64,000 nt of DNA, taken from contig CAJKVH010000001.1 in assembly GCA_905203305.1 (NCBI GenBank), positions 62,001 to 126,000 on the forward strand. Direction: 5' to 3'. Both the position numbers and the translations under genes were made by a program. Origin of the DNA: an uncultured Eubacteriales bacterium (GTDB taxonomy: Bacteria; Bacillota; Clostridia; TANB77; CAG-508). The notes beneath the pieces are model-generated. The model saw nothing but the letters and a program-made list of their open reading frames with translations, searched no databases and was not told the origin of the DNA. Position 1 is the first letter of the stretch, and every line of letters starts with the position of its first letter. This document shows, in pieces, positions 26,151-35,815 of the stretch.

Positions 26151-27147
26151 AGACAACATATTCTATTTTATTATTTGAAAAATACTTTTTCATTAGTTCT
26201 CTTAAGTATATTTCTGCTTCTTGCCTTACACATGTTTTATAAGCATATTTTCCATTTCCTCTACCTGTCATAATTTCTCTATCAAACAAATTTATTGCAT
26301 TAGGAAACGCCTCTTCATTTATTTTTGTGTGCACATAGCTATATGTCATAAATATAATCTCAAAAAAAGCAGATTTCTTCGCCTTTTCTGACAATTCAAC
26401 ATTTAATTTTTTTATTAAATTTTGATACAATTCTTTCCAATTATCCACTAATATCACAGGTGCAATAATTATTCCTATCTTGTATCCCGCTTCTGATAGC
26501 TTGTTTATAGCCTCTATTCTTTTATCTAACCTAGATGTTCCAAATTCAACTTTATTTATTATTTCTTCTGGATTCACACTCATCCTGATTATAATTTTAC
26601 CATTATGATTTAAAGGCAAAATATCATCTACCATATCAAACTTAGTTGGAAGCGTAAGATATCCTTTTTTTGCATTTGAAAAATTTTCGATCGTCCAAAC
26701 AAGATTATTTGTTATTGTGTTTTCTAAAATCAAATCACTATTACTTCCAATCTCAAAAGTCAATTCTTTATCATTATTATTTGCTGTTTTTATAATTTTT
26801 TCTAGCATTTGCTCTCTGTTTACAAACAATCTCAAATATGCACATTTATTATAGTTACACACTAAATAGCAATACATACACATTGCTGTACATCCTGACG
26901 ATGTATATGGCACCAGAAAGTCTGATGTCTTGTGATTAGGAACAAATTTATGTGTTTTTCTTATTCCTATTATTAAATTTTTCTTAAGTTTCGGAAATTC
27001 TGAATTTTCTTTTTTTCTTAATTCTTCAATGTTATTATGGTTTTGAATTATAACCTTTGATATATTTTCATATTGTTTTAATAACTTTTTTCCTAGCTCA
27101 AAATTCTCTATTTCTTTTTCATAATATATTTGATTTGGTATAAACAT
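26149..27147 (-). CDS. splB: Spore photoproduct lyase-like radical SAM protein
   Basis: A radical SAM protein, 332 residues, with the C86-x3-C90-x2-C93 cluster motif in SGCTAMCMYCYLVCNYNKCAYLR, as in spore photoproduct lyase, which reverses the spore-specific thymine lesion. LTFEIGSNSDLI, KGYLTLPTKFD and IIIRMSVNPEEI also fit this family. GGGAGGAGG precedes the ATG. It lies directly downstream of spoIVB with only repeats between, in line with a sporulation role. It contains no in-frame CGG. Confidence 0.88.
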   Translation of the reverse strand: MFIPNQIYYEKEIENFELGKKLLKQYENISKVIIQNHNNIEELRKKENSEFPKLKKNLIIGIRKTHKFVPNHKTSDFLVPYTSSGCTAMCMYCYLVCNYNKCAYLRLFVNREQMLEKIIKTANNNDKELTFEIGSNSDLILENTITNNLVWTIENFSNAKKGYLTLPTKFDMVDDILPLNHNGKIIIRMSVNPEEIINKVEFGTSRLDKRIEAINKLSEAGYKIGIIIAPVILVDNWKELYQNLIKKLNVELSEKAKKSAFFEIIFMTYSYVHTKINEEAFPNAINLFDREIMTGRGNGKYAYKTCVRQEAEIYLRELMKKYFSNNKIEYVV

Positions 27148-27176
27148 TTTACCTCCTCCCTAAATTCCCATAAAAA

Positions 27177-27226
27177 CTCCGTCCCCAAATGGGAATTCCC
27201 CGAAAATCTCCGTCCCCAAATGGGAA
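27177..27226. repeat. REP-like repeat, two copies on the minus strand
   Basis: CTCCGTCCCCAAATGGGAA at 27177-27195 and 27208-27226 (31-base period). The second copy abuts the spoIVB stop codon (27229-27227). Confidence 0.92.
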
Positions 27227-28461
27227 TTAACGCATCTCTTTTAACATTATATCTCCAAATACTGCATAGCCTTGTGTAGGATCATTTATTAGTACATTCG
27301 TAACTGCTCCGAATGAACTTTCCGTTTTGAATTACAGGGCATCCACTCATTCCCTGTATTATGCCTCCTGTTTTTCCCAGAAGTTCTTCGTCTTTTACTT
27401 TTATTAGCATTGACTTATTATCTGTGTCATTGTTTATAAATATTTTCTCAATTTCGATTTTATATTCCTTTGGGGTTTGGGAGCTGTCTAAATTACAGTA
27501 AATTGTTGCATCTCCTAATGTTATTTCATCTCGTCTTGCTACTTCTATTTCCTTTGATAGATTCGCCTTTATTGCTGATAAGTTATTTACTGTTCCATAT
27601 ATCCCTAAACTGCTATTTTTATATATTGTTCCTATTGTTTTTTCATCATCAATTGTGCCTTGTATTTTTCCAGGGCTTCCGCTTTATTCCTTTTACTATT
27701 GATATTATTTTTGTTGTTAAAAATTCCCCATTTTGAATTTCTACAAGATCTCCTGTATCTGTATCTGTTATTCCATGTCCTAATGCTGCAAAATTTCCTG
27801 TTGATGGTTCGTAAAATGTTAGTGTTCCTATTCCTGCTGCACTATCTCTTACCCACAAACCAAGTTTATAGCTACCATCTACATATTTTACGGGTGTTAT
27901 TTTACAAGTTTTAGTTTCATTATTTCTTATATATTCTATCTCTAAATTTTTGTCTTTGTTTTTATTTACTGTTTGTATTAAATTTTCTGTATCTGTTATC
28001 TCCGCTCCATTAATTTTGATAATTCTGTCTCCTTCTTCTATTCCAGAATTTTCATATGGTTTGTATTTTTTGTTGTCTGATCCTTTTATCTCTCCCATAC
28101 CCACAACTAATACTCCATTTGTGTATAGTTTTAATCCTGATATTTGCCCTACTGGAATTACTGTTGTTCTATCGATAATACTAACTGATACTTCTTTTAC
28201 ATTAATCTTATTAAATAATTTGACATTTACTTTTACGTCATCATTTACATTTTCTGCCAAATCTTCTGCCAAATCTGATGAGGCTAAAACTGAATCACAA
28301 TTTTTTTCTCCAATTTTTAATGATATTCCTAAAAAATTTCCAAGATTAATATTTTCCCCTGAATATAGGATTATATTATTTGGTATGCTATCTATTTTAC
28401 AGCAATATATTAATAGACATAACAAAAAAGCAATAATAAATATTTTTCTGGTTTTCTTCAT
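27227..28461 (-). CDS. spoIVB: SpoIVB serine peptidase, needs two +1 frameshifts at CGG
   Basis: SpoIVB signals from forespore to mother cell to activate sigma-K processing. N-terminal membrane helix (about 5-21), PDZ domain (about 112-190), S55 peptidase with H229 in GHGI and serine S372 in QGMSGCP. The frame breaks twice, at CGG 27681-27679 (AAG C GGA) and CGG 27311-27309 (ATT C GGA). Skipping both C bases gives VKGIKGSPGKIQG and QNGKFIGAVTNVLINDPTQGY, matching the family, and a 410-residue protein ending at 27227. Length is 1235 bases, 3n+2, exactly as two extra bases predict. GGTG precedes the ATG. Confidence 0.85.
27309..27311 (-). other. In-frame CGG, apparent +1 shift site (spoIVB, second)
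   Basis: Context TTC ATT C GGA GCA: skipping C gives I-G-A at residue 384; reading CGG as a triplet reaches a stop after ten codons. Confidence 0.8.
27679..27681 (-). other. In-frame CGG, apparent +1 shift site (spoIVB, first)
   Basis: Context ATA AAG C GGA AGC: skipping C gives K-G-S at residue 261; reading CGG as a triplet reaches TGA after nine codons. Confidence 0.8.
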
Positions 28462-28512
28462 TTTTTCACCTTCAAAATTTATTATTGCTTATTTTTTTAA
28501 TTTTATGCTTTT

Positions 28513-29523
28513 TTATTTACGTGCTTTTTCATCTAATGAATCTAAGTTGTCTAATGCTTTTCCTGTTCCTAATGCTACACATGATACTGTGTCTTGAGCT
28601 ATCATTACATTTATTCCTGTTTTTTCTTGTAAAAGTTTATCTAATCCGTCTATTAAACATCCTCCACCTGTCATGTATATTCCTTTATCACTTATATCTG
28701 CTGCAAGCTCTGGTGGTGTTCTTTCTAATACAGAATGTACGGCATCTACTATCATAAGTGCTGGTTCTTGCAAAGCTTCTAACATTTCACTAGAATGAAT
28801 TGTTACTGTTGTTGGAAGTCCTTGTGTTAAGTCTCTTCCTCTTACATCCATTTCAACATCTTGTATTTTTGGATATACACACCCAACATTTACTTTTAAT
28901 TCTTCAGCTGTTCTTTCTCCTATTGCTAAATTGTATTTCTTTTTAATGTATTTTGCTACATATTCATCAAATTTATCTCCTGCTACCTTTATTGATGTAC
29001 TAACTACAGATCCTCCAAGTGATATAACTGCTATATCTGTTGTTCCTCCACCAATATCTACTACCATATTTCCACATGGTTTTGATATATCTATTCCTGC
29101 TCCTATTGCCGCTGCAATTGGCTCTTCTATTAAATATACTTTTCTTGCTCCTGCATTTGTTGCTGCATCTATTACTGCTTTTTTCTCAACTTCAGTAACT
29201 CTTGATGGTATACATATCATTATTCTTGGTGCAAATAATGTTTTTCCACCAACTTTGTTTATGAAGTATTTTAACATTTTTTCTGTTACTGTATAGTCTG
29301 ATATTACTCCTTCTCTTAATGGTCTTGTTGCTACTATATTTCCTGGTGTTCTTCCAAGCATTCTTCTTGCTTCTTCTCCCACTGCTACAACCTCTCCAGT
29401 ATTATTATCAACAGCCACTACTGATGGCTCACGTAGTACTATTCCTTTTCCCTTTACATATGCTATAACTGTTGCTGTTCCTAGGTCTATTCCTATGTCT
29501 TGTCCCCATCCGAATTTAAACAT
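28513..29523 (-). CDS. mreB: Rod-shape-determining protein MreB
   Basis: A bacterial actin, 336 residues. DIGIDLGTATV (phosphate 1), VVDIGGGTTDIAVIS (phosphate 2), EEPIAAAIGAGID and the adenosine motif YMTGGGCLIDG are complete. It forms membrane-associated filaments guiding side-wall synthesis. It lies upstream of spoIVB with a 51-base gap. The promoter and its phased GTAA array (29552-29609) closely resemble those of ftsA. Confidence 0.94.
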   Translation of the reverse strand: MFKFGWGQDIGIDLGTATVIAYVKGKGIVLREPSVVAVDNNTGEVVAVGEEARRMLGRTPGNIVATRPLREGVISDYTVTEKMLKYFINKVGGKTLFAPRIMICIPSRVTEVEKKAVIDAATNAGARKVYLIEEPIAAAIGAGIDISKPCGNMVVDIGGGTTDIAVISLGGSVVSTSIKVAGDKFDEYVAKYIKKKYNLAIGERTAEELKVNVGCVYPKIQDVEMDVRGRDLTQGLPTTVTIHSSEMLEALQEPALMIVDAVHSVLERTPPELAADISDKGIYMTGGGCLIDGLDKLLQEKTGINVMIAQDTVSCVALGTGKALDNLDSLDEKARK

Positions 29524-29553
29524 TCTATATCCTTCTCCTTTGATTTATATTTG

Positions 29554-29609
29554 TTACATTATTGTTACATTTTGATTACGATTATATTACATTTTCAGCT
29601 TTTTATCAA
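29554..29609 (-). promoter_or_regulatory. mreB promoter with 11-bp phased array
   Basis: Minus strand: TTGATA (29609-29604), 17 bases, TATAAT (29586-29581). TTAC (plus strand) recurs at 29554, 29565, 29576 and 29587, exactly every 11 bp, from the -10 into the leader. The spacer/-10 segment CTGAAAATGTAATATA is identical in the ftsA promoter. Confidence 0.7.
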
Positions 29610-29619
29610 TAGTTTTTAG

Positions 29620-29660
29620 AAAAAATTTAGAGAATTTAGATTTCTTTTTTCTAAATTCTC
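29620..29660 (-). terminator. Terminator after the cadherin-like protein gene
   Basis: GAGAATTTAGA (29630-29640) pairs with TCTAAATTCTC (29650-29660); the minus strand then has TAAATTTTTT. Confidence 0.85.
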
Positions 29661-29675
29661 CAATTAAAAATTTAA

Positions 29676-31112
29676 TTAAAAATGTTTACCTTTTTTCCTT
29701 GGTTTATTTGTTCTATAGTAATCATCTACTTCGTATTCACTTTTTGTTTCGTCTTGATTTTCTTCTTCATCTTGTAATACATTTTTAGGATAAATCTCAT
29801 TGCTCAAGTTTGTATCTTCTTCTTTTTTAGCTGCTTCTCTATTCACTCTGCTAAAGAAATCATCTTCATCATTTAAGTTTATTCTTTCCTGATCTTCCTC
29901 ATCGTATTCATATTTTTCATCATCTTCTTTTTTATATCTACGTCTTACAATTATAAATACAATTATACCAATTATAATAAGTGCTACAACACCAAGTATT
30001 ATATATCTTATCTTTTGTGCCTTTTTTTCTGCTTCACTTAATGTAGAATTTAAACCATCAACATCTGCACTTGTTTTATTTACTGTAATTTGATATGTAG
30101 AATTTTGCTTTGTTTCTTCATTATAAACCAATATTGTTATTGTATTTTCACCATCTGTTAAATTTTCATTTCCAACAATATCAACATTTACACTATGGTT
30201 TGCACCTTCTGTTTCTATATCTAAACTTGATACATCTCCACTTACATCTACTTTGTATTCATATACATCAGGCGAAAATGTTGGATTTAATGTATATCCT
30301 TTTATATTTAAACTTTTTAAATCTGAACTTTTATTTTCATTGCTTGCTGATTCCGTAGTTGTGTTTTCTGTAGCTGTAGAATTTGTTTCATTTTTATTGT
30401 CTGATTCAGAATTTCCTTCTTCCCTTGTTACATTTATTGTATATGTTTTTTGTGTTCCATCTTCTGCTGTTACTACAACATTTAATGTATTTTTACCTAC
30501 ATTTAATTTTTGTGTTCCATTTCCTTTTATACTTGCTTTTTTATCTTGCGCTGTTGCATAAACTGTTACTTTTTCTACATCATTTGGTACTGTTACATCA
30601 TAAGATGTTTTGTTTGTTTTAAATCCTGTAAAGTCATTTGGCTTTATTCCTAAATTACTTAAATTTGTGTTGTTTGATTTTGTTGATGTTTTTGAATCAT
30701 TTTGCTTGCTTGTGTCTTGTTTATTATTATTAGATGTACTAGATGATGAATTGCTTGAAACTTTTATAGTTCCTGCAGTTGCCCCTGTATATGGTGAACT
30801 TGTTGATGTATCTGCCATATCTGCTGCTGTTGCTGTAACTTTAACATTTCCTTCTCCATTTATTTTTACTGTCACACTTGCTGAACCATCAACAAATATA
30901 CTACTTTGCGATAAACTTGCATTCCCAGATACACTTAAATTAACTTTTCCAGCTACTCCATTTCCTGATACTGTTGCAGTAACAGTATCTCCTACTTTAG
31001 CTTGTGAACTTGAAAAATTGATTGTTAAGTTTGCAGCTATAGCTTTTGGTGCAATTGCTATTATTAGTACAATTGCTGATATTATACAAAATATACTTTT
31101 TCTTAAATTCAT
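29676..31112 (-). CDS. Surface protein with cadherin-like beta-sandwich domains and C-terminal anchor
   Basis: A 478-residue protein with a signal peptide (about 1-26), a first beta-sandwich domain (27-120), a Ser/Asn/Lys linker (120-150), two cadherin-like beta-sandwich domains (about 153-232 and 262-350, each ending in a TYxITVxK strand), a membrane helix (about 368-390) and a cytoplasmic tail of about 85 acidic residues. The domains resemble cell-surface adhesion modules. It lies 27 bases after a dockerin-bearing autolysin gene, so the two are probably co-expressed. Confidence 0.75.
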   Translation of the reverse strand: MNLRKSIFCIISAIVLIIAIAPKAIAANLTINFSSSQAKVGDTVTATVSGNGVAGKVNLSVSGNASLSQSSIFVDGSASVTVKINGEGNVKVTATAADMADTSTSSPYTGATAGTIKVSSNSSSSTSNNNKQDTSKQNDSKTSTKSNNTNLSNLGIKPNDFTGFKTNKTSYDVTVPNDVEKVTVYATAQDKKASIKGNGTQKLNVGKNTLNVVVTAEDGTQKTYTINVTREEGNSESDNKNETNSTATENTTTESASNENKSSDLKSLNIKGYTLNPTFSPDVYEYKVDVSGDVSSLDIETEGANHSVNVDIVGNENLTDGENTITILVYNEETKQNSTYQITVNKTSADVDGLNSTLSEAEKKAQKIRYIILGVVALIIIGIIVFIIVRRRYKKEDDEKYEYDEEDQERINLNDEDDFFSRVNREAAKKEEDTNLSNEIYPKNVLQDEEENQDETKSEYEVDDYYRTNKPRKKGKHF

Positions 31113-31139
31113 TTTTCTTCTCCTTTTGTTTTTCTATTA

Positions 31140-32720
31140 TTAAAATGATGTTATTGTTCCCATAATATAATTTTTTACCATAACATAGTCACTTGCTGTT
31201 ATCTTTCCATCATTATTTACATCTGCCGCCTTTTTTGCATTATCATCTAGTGATGTTGTCCCCATAATTTGATTTTTTATTAAAACATAATCACTTGCTG
31301 TTATTTTTCCATCTGTGTTTACATCACCTTTTTTTACATCTTGCGAATTATTATTACTGCTATTATTATTGTTATTTCCATTATCATTTGAAGAATTATT
31401 GCTATCTGAATGACTTCCATCTCCTCCAACAGAAATTAAATATTCTTTATACTTGCTTTCATAATCATAAGTCGTTCTTGCAACATAACCTACTGTACCA
31501 TCATTTTTTAGGACTTTATCCCAATATGTACCATTTACTTTTTTTGTTGCCCTTTCTAGTCTTGTTGCAATTTCTCCAAAATACAAAGAACCTATTGTTG
31601 AACCAGATCCCTCTTTACTTCTAATTCTTATACTTGGGTTTGCATTTATTTTTACTAAATCCGCTTCTACAGCTTTACTTGAACTTGTTGTTGATGGTCT
31701 TGATGCTGTATTTGAAGGCATATTTTCATAAACTGGTATTATAAATGTATATTTATTGTCTGTTGCGTTTATGCTACTAAATGTTTTTCTTAATGTTGTT
31801 CCTTCATTTTGTGCTGCTAAAATATTTTGCATATATTGATGAGTATACATTTTTCCATCTGAATTTTCTACATCAAATTTTTGGAAATACATCGTATTTT
31901 GTCCTACTGAAATATAGTTTCTTGCAATTATTTCTATTCCACCATCTATTGATTTTTCTAGGCTTGTCCAGCCTAAGCTTTGAGCTTTTGCTAATCCATT
32001 TAGTATTACTTTTTCTTTGCTAGATCCTGATGCTCCTATATTAAATACATTATAAACTCCATAGTACTTACCATTATAACCTTGTCCTTTTGTTAATACT
32101 GTTCCATTTTTTCCTTGTTCTTGTATAATTCTAGCTGCTATGTAATATGGATTAACATTATGTTTTTTACTTGCATTCATTATTTCATTTATACATGAAT
32201 CATTATCTAAAAAGCTTCCACTTAACATTTGTTTTACTGTATCTTTTGAGTAATTGCTTTCATTTCCATATGATAATTCTAAAAATTGAAATATATCTTG
32301 AGAATTAAGTGATGCCTTTGGATCCATCATATATCTTAATGCTGATTCTGATGCACATTTCCAACTTCCTGAATCATACGCTTTATCTCTACAATATCCA
32401 CATATCCATTCACCTCTATAAGAAGTACTATCTGGTACTAAATTTTTTGGTGATTTTCCATGACCTGTATATTCGTATGTTATTGCCTCATTCCAATCTA
32501 TTCCTGTGTATAAAATTTTAAAGTTCCAATTTGGATGTTCTCTTTTTAATGCTTCTATTTTCTCTTTTATTCCTGGATATTTTGAACTGTTTATTGAATT
32601 AATGTCTTCACTTACTTTTTGACTAGTTGCATTTACATTAAAATTAAATGAACTTAATGTTATACTTATTAATATATTTATTATGACTAAAATTGATATT
32701 ACTTTTATATTTTTCTTCAT
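31140..32720 (-). CDS. Secreted glucosaminidase-like autolysin with SH3 and dockerin domains
   Basis: A 526-residue exported protein: signal peptide (1-32), a segment YPGIKEKIEALKREHPNWNFKILYTGIDWNEAI typical of clostridial beta-N-acetylglucosaminidases, a glucosaminidase-like core (about 140-325, NPYYIAARIIQEQG and GVYNVFNIGA), a bacterial SH3-like domain (about 345-425), an Asn/Ser linker and a C-terminal type I dockerin with two calcium repeats, DVNTDGKITASDYVLIKN and DVNNDGKITASDYVMVKN. Peptidoglycan hydrolysis is inferred. A dockerin implies docking to a cohesin on a scaffold or surface protein, which is not in this window. Confidence 0.85.
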   Translation of the reverse strand: MKKNIKVISILVIINILISITLSSFNFNVNATSQKVSEDINSINSSKYPGIKEKIEALKREHPNWNFKILYTGIDWNEAITYEYTGHGKSPKNLVPDSTSYRGEWICGYCRDKAYDSGSWKCASESALRYMMDPKASLNSQDIFQFLELSYGNESNYSKDTVKQMLSGSFLDNDSCINEIMNASKKHNVNPYYIAARIIQEQGKNGTVLTKGQGYNGKYYGVYNVFNIGASGSSKEKVILNGLAKAQSLGWTSLEKSIDGGIEIIARNYISVGQNTMYFQKFDVENSDGKMYTHQYMQNILAAQNEGTTLRKTFSSINATDNKYTFIIPVYENMPSNTASRPSTTSSSKAVEADLVKINANPSIRIRSKEGSGSTIGSLYFGEIATRLERATKKVNGTYWDKVLKNDGTVGYVARTTYDYESKYKEYLISVGGDGSHSDSNNSSNDNGNNNNNSSNNNSQDVKKGDVNTDGKITASDYVLIKNQIMGTTSLDDNAKKAADVNNDGKITASDYVMVKNYIMGTITSF

Positions 32721-32832
32721 ATTTTCGTACCTTTCTTTTAGCTATAAAGCTAAATTTTTTCTTTTACTTCGTTTTTTATTTTTCCATCAATAGTATATCA
32801 TTTTTGTATTTTATAAGTCAACAAATTTTAAC

Positions 32833-32880
32833 AAAAAAGCCCTTTCTTATTAAACTTTTTGTCTAATAAGAAAAGACCTT
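32833..32880 (-). terminator. Terminator after the gene at 32884
   Basis: CCTTTCTTATTA (32841-32852) pairs with TAATAAGAAAA (32864-32874) and six T follow on the minus strand. Confidence 0.8.
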
Positions 32881-32883
32881 ATT

Positions 32884-33150
32884 TTATTTCTTTATTTTTA
32901 ATAATATTGTTTCTAAATCAATCATTATTTGATTTTCTATTCTTTCGTATCCACATGCCATTGTTGTATTTACATGTAATTCTCCATTTGTTGCTATTAT
33001 ATTTATAAATCCTGTTTTATAATCATATTCTAGTGTTGCTTTTTCTAATTTTACTTTTCCATCTATTCCTTTTTCGAATTCAAGTTCTATATTTTTATCT
33101 CTAAAATCTTCTAACATTTTATTTAATTCGTTTTCTCTGAATTTTGTCAT
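32884..33150 (-). CDS. Small conserved-looking protein of unknown function
   Basis: An 88-residue soluble protein, no signal peptide, with alternating charged and hydrophobic residues (NKMLEDFRDKNIELEFEKGIDGKVKLEKATLEYDYKTGFINI). The codon pattern and the ribosome site (AGAGAGG upstream) support a real gene. No family recognised. Confidence 0.6.
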   Translation of the reverse strand: MTKFRENELNKMLEDFRDKNIELEFEKGIDGKVKLEKATLEYDYKTGFINIIATNGELHVNTTMACGYERIENQIMIDLETILLKIKK

Positions 33151-33313
33151 ACCTTTTTTTCCTCTCTTTCTGTTTTATTATTATCATTTTGAAAATTTTA
33201 TATTCATGCTAACTTAATAAGCTTTTAACTTCTTACCATAAATATTATTTAAACATCACCTCGAATCGCGAATTTTTGATTTTAGATTTCTTGAATAAAT
33301 TTTTTTGATATAA

Positions 33314-33329
33314 CTACTAATAATAGTAG
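33314..33329. other. 16-bp perfect palindrome
   Basis: CTACTAATAATAGTAG in the 250-base gap between the gene at 32884 and the ABC permease. It could be an operator; nothing else is seen in this gap apart from the terminator at 33371. Confidence 0.3.
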
Positions 33330-33370
33330 CATATTCCCACTGCAAAATCCAGTAATTTTGAAAATAAATA

Positions 33371-33398
33371 AAAAAAAGATCGCATAAGATACGACCTT
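33371..33398 (-). terminator. Terminator of the ABC exporter operon
   Basis: Minus strand GGTCG ... CGATC stem followed by a run of seven T. Confidence 0.75.
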
Positions 33399-33403
33399 TT
33401 TAC

Positions 33404-34819
33404 CTAAATATTTTTTATATTTCTTTTTTTGAACACTAAAATTGTTGGAATTAGCATTATTATAAAGTATAGCAAACATATCGCGATTGAAAATGGTACA
33501 TTTAATCCTTTCATTAATGGAAGTTTTCCGTACAAAAATTGTGTAAAATCCCAATTTGGTGTTACAAAGAATTTTAGCCATTTTACTTCATAATAACTTG
33601 CAATTTGGTTTATTATACTTGATGCCATATATCCCATAAGTGTAATTGTTATTGCAACTGCTGTATTATTAAATAATGTACTTAATGCAAATGCAAGTGT
33701 TGCCATTAGTATATAAATTGGAAGCTTTCCTAGACCTATAATTAAAATATATTTTGCTATACTCATTTCCATTATCTTTCCAGTTGTATAATTATATACA
33801 ACTGCTGGGATAGAAATAGAGTCAAATCCAAAGAATATTCCTCCAACTATAAACTGTAAAACAACTGTTATTATCATTGTAAATATTACTGTAATCATAA
33901 CAGTAATGAATTTTGCTGCTAATATTTTTATTCTGCTATATGGTCTTACCAATAACAATTTTATTGTTCCTTTATTAAATTCATCACTTACAATTGCTCC
34001 ACCTATTAATACAATTGTTATTATTATAAATAGTTCATATTTTGAAAATACATTTAACAAAAATGCTCTTGAGTTTGATGTATTAAATATGTCTTTATTG
34101 TTTTCTATGACATATCTATCTTTTTCAGCTATTTCCTTAGATTTTTGATATTGCAACTCTTCTTCATAAGTTTTATTATTTGTTTTTTCTAATTCATTTA
34201 TTGTTATTTTGCTTTGCTCATATTCTAATAAAGCATTATTTTTGAAATTGTTTCCATATTCAACATTATATTTTAATCTCATCTCTAAAACTTCTATTTG
34301 AAAATCCTGAGATTTGTCCTCTTGCCCCATCTCTTTTAATATTTCTTTATTTTGTTTTAAAGAGTCTAATTCTTCTTGTGCAAATACTTTCCAATCATTT
34401 GTTTTTAATTTTTCTTGGAATTTATTTAATTCTTCTTTTGATTTTTCTAATGCATCATTATCTTTATTTTTGTATGTATATTCATTTATTTCTGATATAT
34501 ATTCTTTTCCCTTTTCTTGTATTAAAGCATATTGCCAAGAGTCTTTGTCATATTGTTTCATTAATTCATATGTTTCTATATCTGTTTTATCACTTACATA
34601 TATATCTACGTCTTCAGAACTTTCTGGATCTAAGTTTTTTAATTCTTCTTTTATTATATTTATATATTCTTCTGTGTAATAATTTGAATTTACAGATGTA
34701 TATACATATTTACTCATTACATTTGATAGAACAATATAAGCTAAAATTACTATAAGAATTATGTAAAAGCTTTTCTTTTTTACAATTTTTATAATCTCAT
34801 TTTTTACTAAATTATTCAA
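33404..34819 (-). CDS. ABC-2 type transporter permease
   Basis: A 471-residue permease: one N-terminal helix (about 17-35), a long extracytoplasmic coiled region (about 40-255, Glu/Lys/Gln-rich) and five C-terminal helices with the ABC-2 signature GGAIVSDEFNKGTIKLLLVRPYSRIKILAAKF. It overlaps the ATPase gene by eight bases. The substrate is unknown; such pairs often export or confer resistance to peptides. Confidence 0.88.
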   Translation of the reverse strand: MNNLVKNEIIKIVKKKSFYIILIVILAYIVLSNVMSKYVYTSVNSNYYTEEYINIIKEELKNLDPESSEDVDIYVSDKTDIETYELMKQYDKDSWQYALIQEKGKEYISEINEYTYKNKDNDALEKSKEELNKFQEKLKTNDWKVFAQEELDSLKQNKEILKEMGQEDKSQDFQIEVLEMRLKYNVEYGNNFKNNALLEYEQSKITINELEKTNNKTYEEELQYQKSKEIAEKDRYVIENNKDIFNTSNSRAFLLNVFSKYELFIIITIVLIGGAIVSDEFNKGTIKLLLVRPYSRIKILAAKFITVMITVIFTMIITVVLQFIVGGIFFGFDSISIPAVVYNYTTGKIMEMSIAKYILIIGLGKLPIYILMATLAFALSTLFNNTAVAITITLMGYMASSIINQIASYYEVKWLKFFVTPNWDFTQFLYGKLPLMKGLNVPFSIAICLLYFIIMLIPTILVFKKRNIKNI

Positions 34820-35717
34820 TTACATTCCCCCCTGTCTTTTTCAAAAACGCATCTTCTAAACTTAAAATTTCTTCATTTACCATATATACTTTTTTATTTG
34901 ATTTTACTAAATTTTCTACTATTTCAGGTATCTCTTCTTTTTTAGCTTGTATTCTAAATTTTAAATCTCCTATTTTCTCTATAGCTTTTTTTGTTATTTT
35001 TTCTATGTCTTCTAAATTGTCTACTTCGATAATATATGATTGTTCTACTTTTTTTACTTCTTTTATTGAACTAGTTTCTACAATTGTTCCATTTTTTATG
35101 ATTGTTACTTTATTGCAAAAACTCTCTAGCTCTGATAAATTATGACTTGATATTACTATTGCCATTTTTTCTTTTTGGGCTAAATCTTTTATTAATTCTC
35201 TTAATTCTTTTATTCCTTCCGGATCTAACCCATTTGTTGGTTCATCTAAAATTAATAAGTTTGGCTTATGTAATAAAGCTTGTGCTATTCCTAGTCTTTG
35301 CCTCATTCCTAATGAATATTTTGATACTTTGTCATTTATTCTTTGCTCTAATTTTACAAGTTTTACCACTTCATCTATTCTTTTTTGGTCTACTTCTTTA
35401 TACATGTTTTTTATTAATTTTAAGTTTTCATATCCACTTAAATACATGTATAAGTCTGGATTTTCTACTATTGCTCCTACTTTTTCTATTGCTTTTTCGA
35501 AGTTTTTTTGTATGTCATATCCGTTTATTTCTACTTTTCCACTATCTATGCTTTGTAGTCCTAGTATTAATTTTATTGTTGTTGTTTTTCCCGCTCCATT
35601 TGGTCCTATAAATCCTAATATATCGCCTTTGTTTACTTCAAGTGATACTTTGTTTAGTATTGTTTTTTTGCCAAAATTTTTGCATAGTTCTTCACATTTT
35701 AAAATTACTTCACTCAT
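34812..35717 (-). CDS. ABC transporter ATP-binding protein
   Basis: A 301-residue ABC ATPase: Walker A GPNGAGKTT, Q-loop in VGAIVENPDLYMYLSGYENL, signature YSLGMRQRLGIAQALL, Walker B LLILDEPTNGLDPEG and the switch histidine in VISSHNLSE. This is the DRA/bacitracin-exporter (BcrA-like) type. The start at 35717 is preferred because GGAAGGGG lies just upstream. It pairs with the permease at 33404. Confidence 0.93.
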   Translation of the reverse strand: MSEVILKCEELCKNFGKKTILNKVSLEVNKGDILGFIGPNGAGKTTTIKLILGLQSIDSGKVEINGYDIQKNFEKAIEKVGAIVENPDLYMYLSGYENLKLIKNMYKEVDQKRIDEVVKLVKLEQRINDKVSKYSLGMRQRLGIAQALLHKPNLLILDEPTNGLDPEGIKELRELIKDLAQKEKMAIVISSHNLSELESFCNKVTIIKNGTIVETSSIKEVKKVEQSYIIEVDNLEDIEKITKKAIEKIGDLKFRIQAKKEEIPEIVENLVKSNKKVYMVNEEILSLEDAFLKKTGGNVIE

Positions 35718-35815
35718 TTTTCCCCTTCCTTTCATATTCTTAGTATACTCTATTTGATCTTTTTGTCAATGAAATTAATAATTTCTTTAGATTTTAACGT
35801 TACTGTTGACTAAAA

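Noticed and set aside
33282..33581. Minus-strand open frame overlapping the ABC permease C-terminus
   Set aside because: It runs through the permease terminator and out of frame with the permease.
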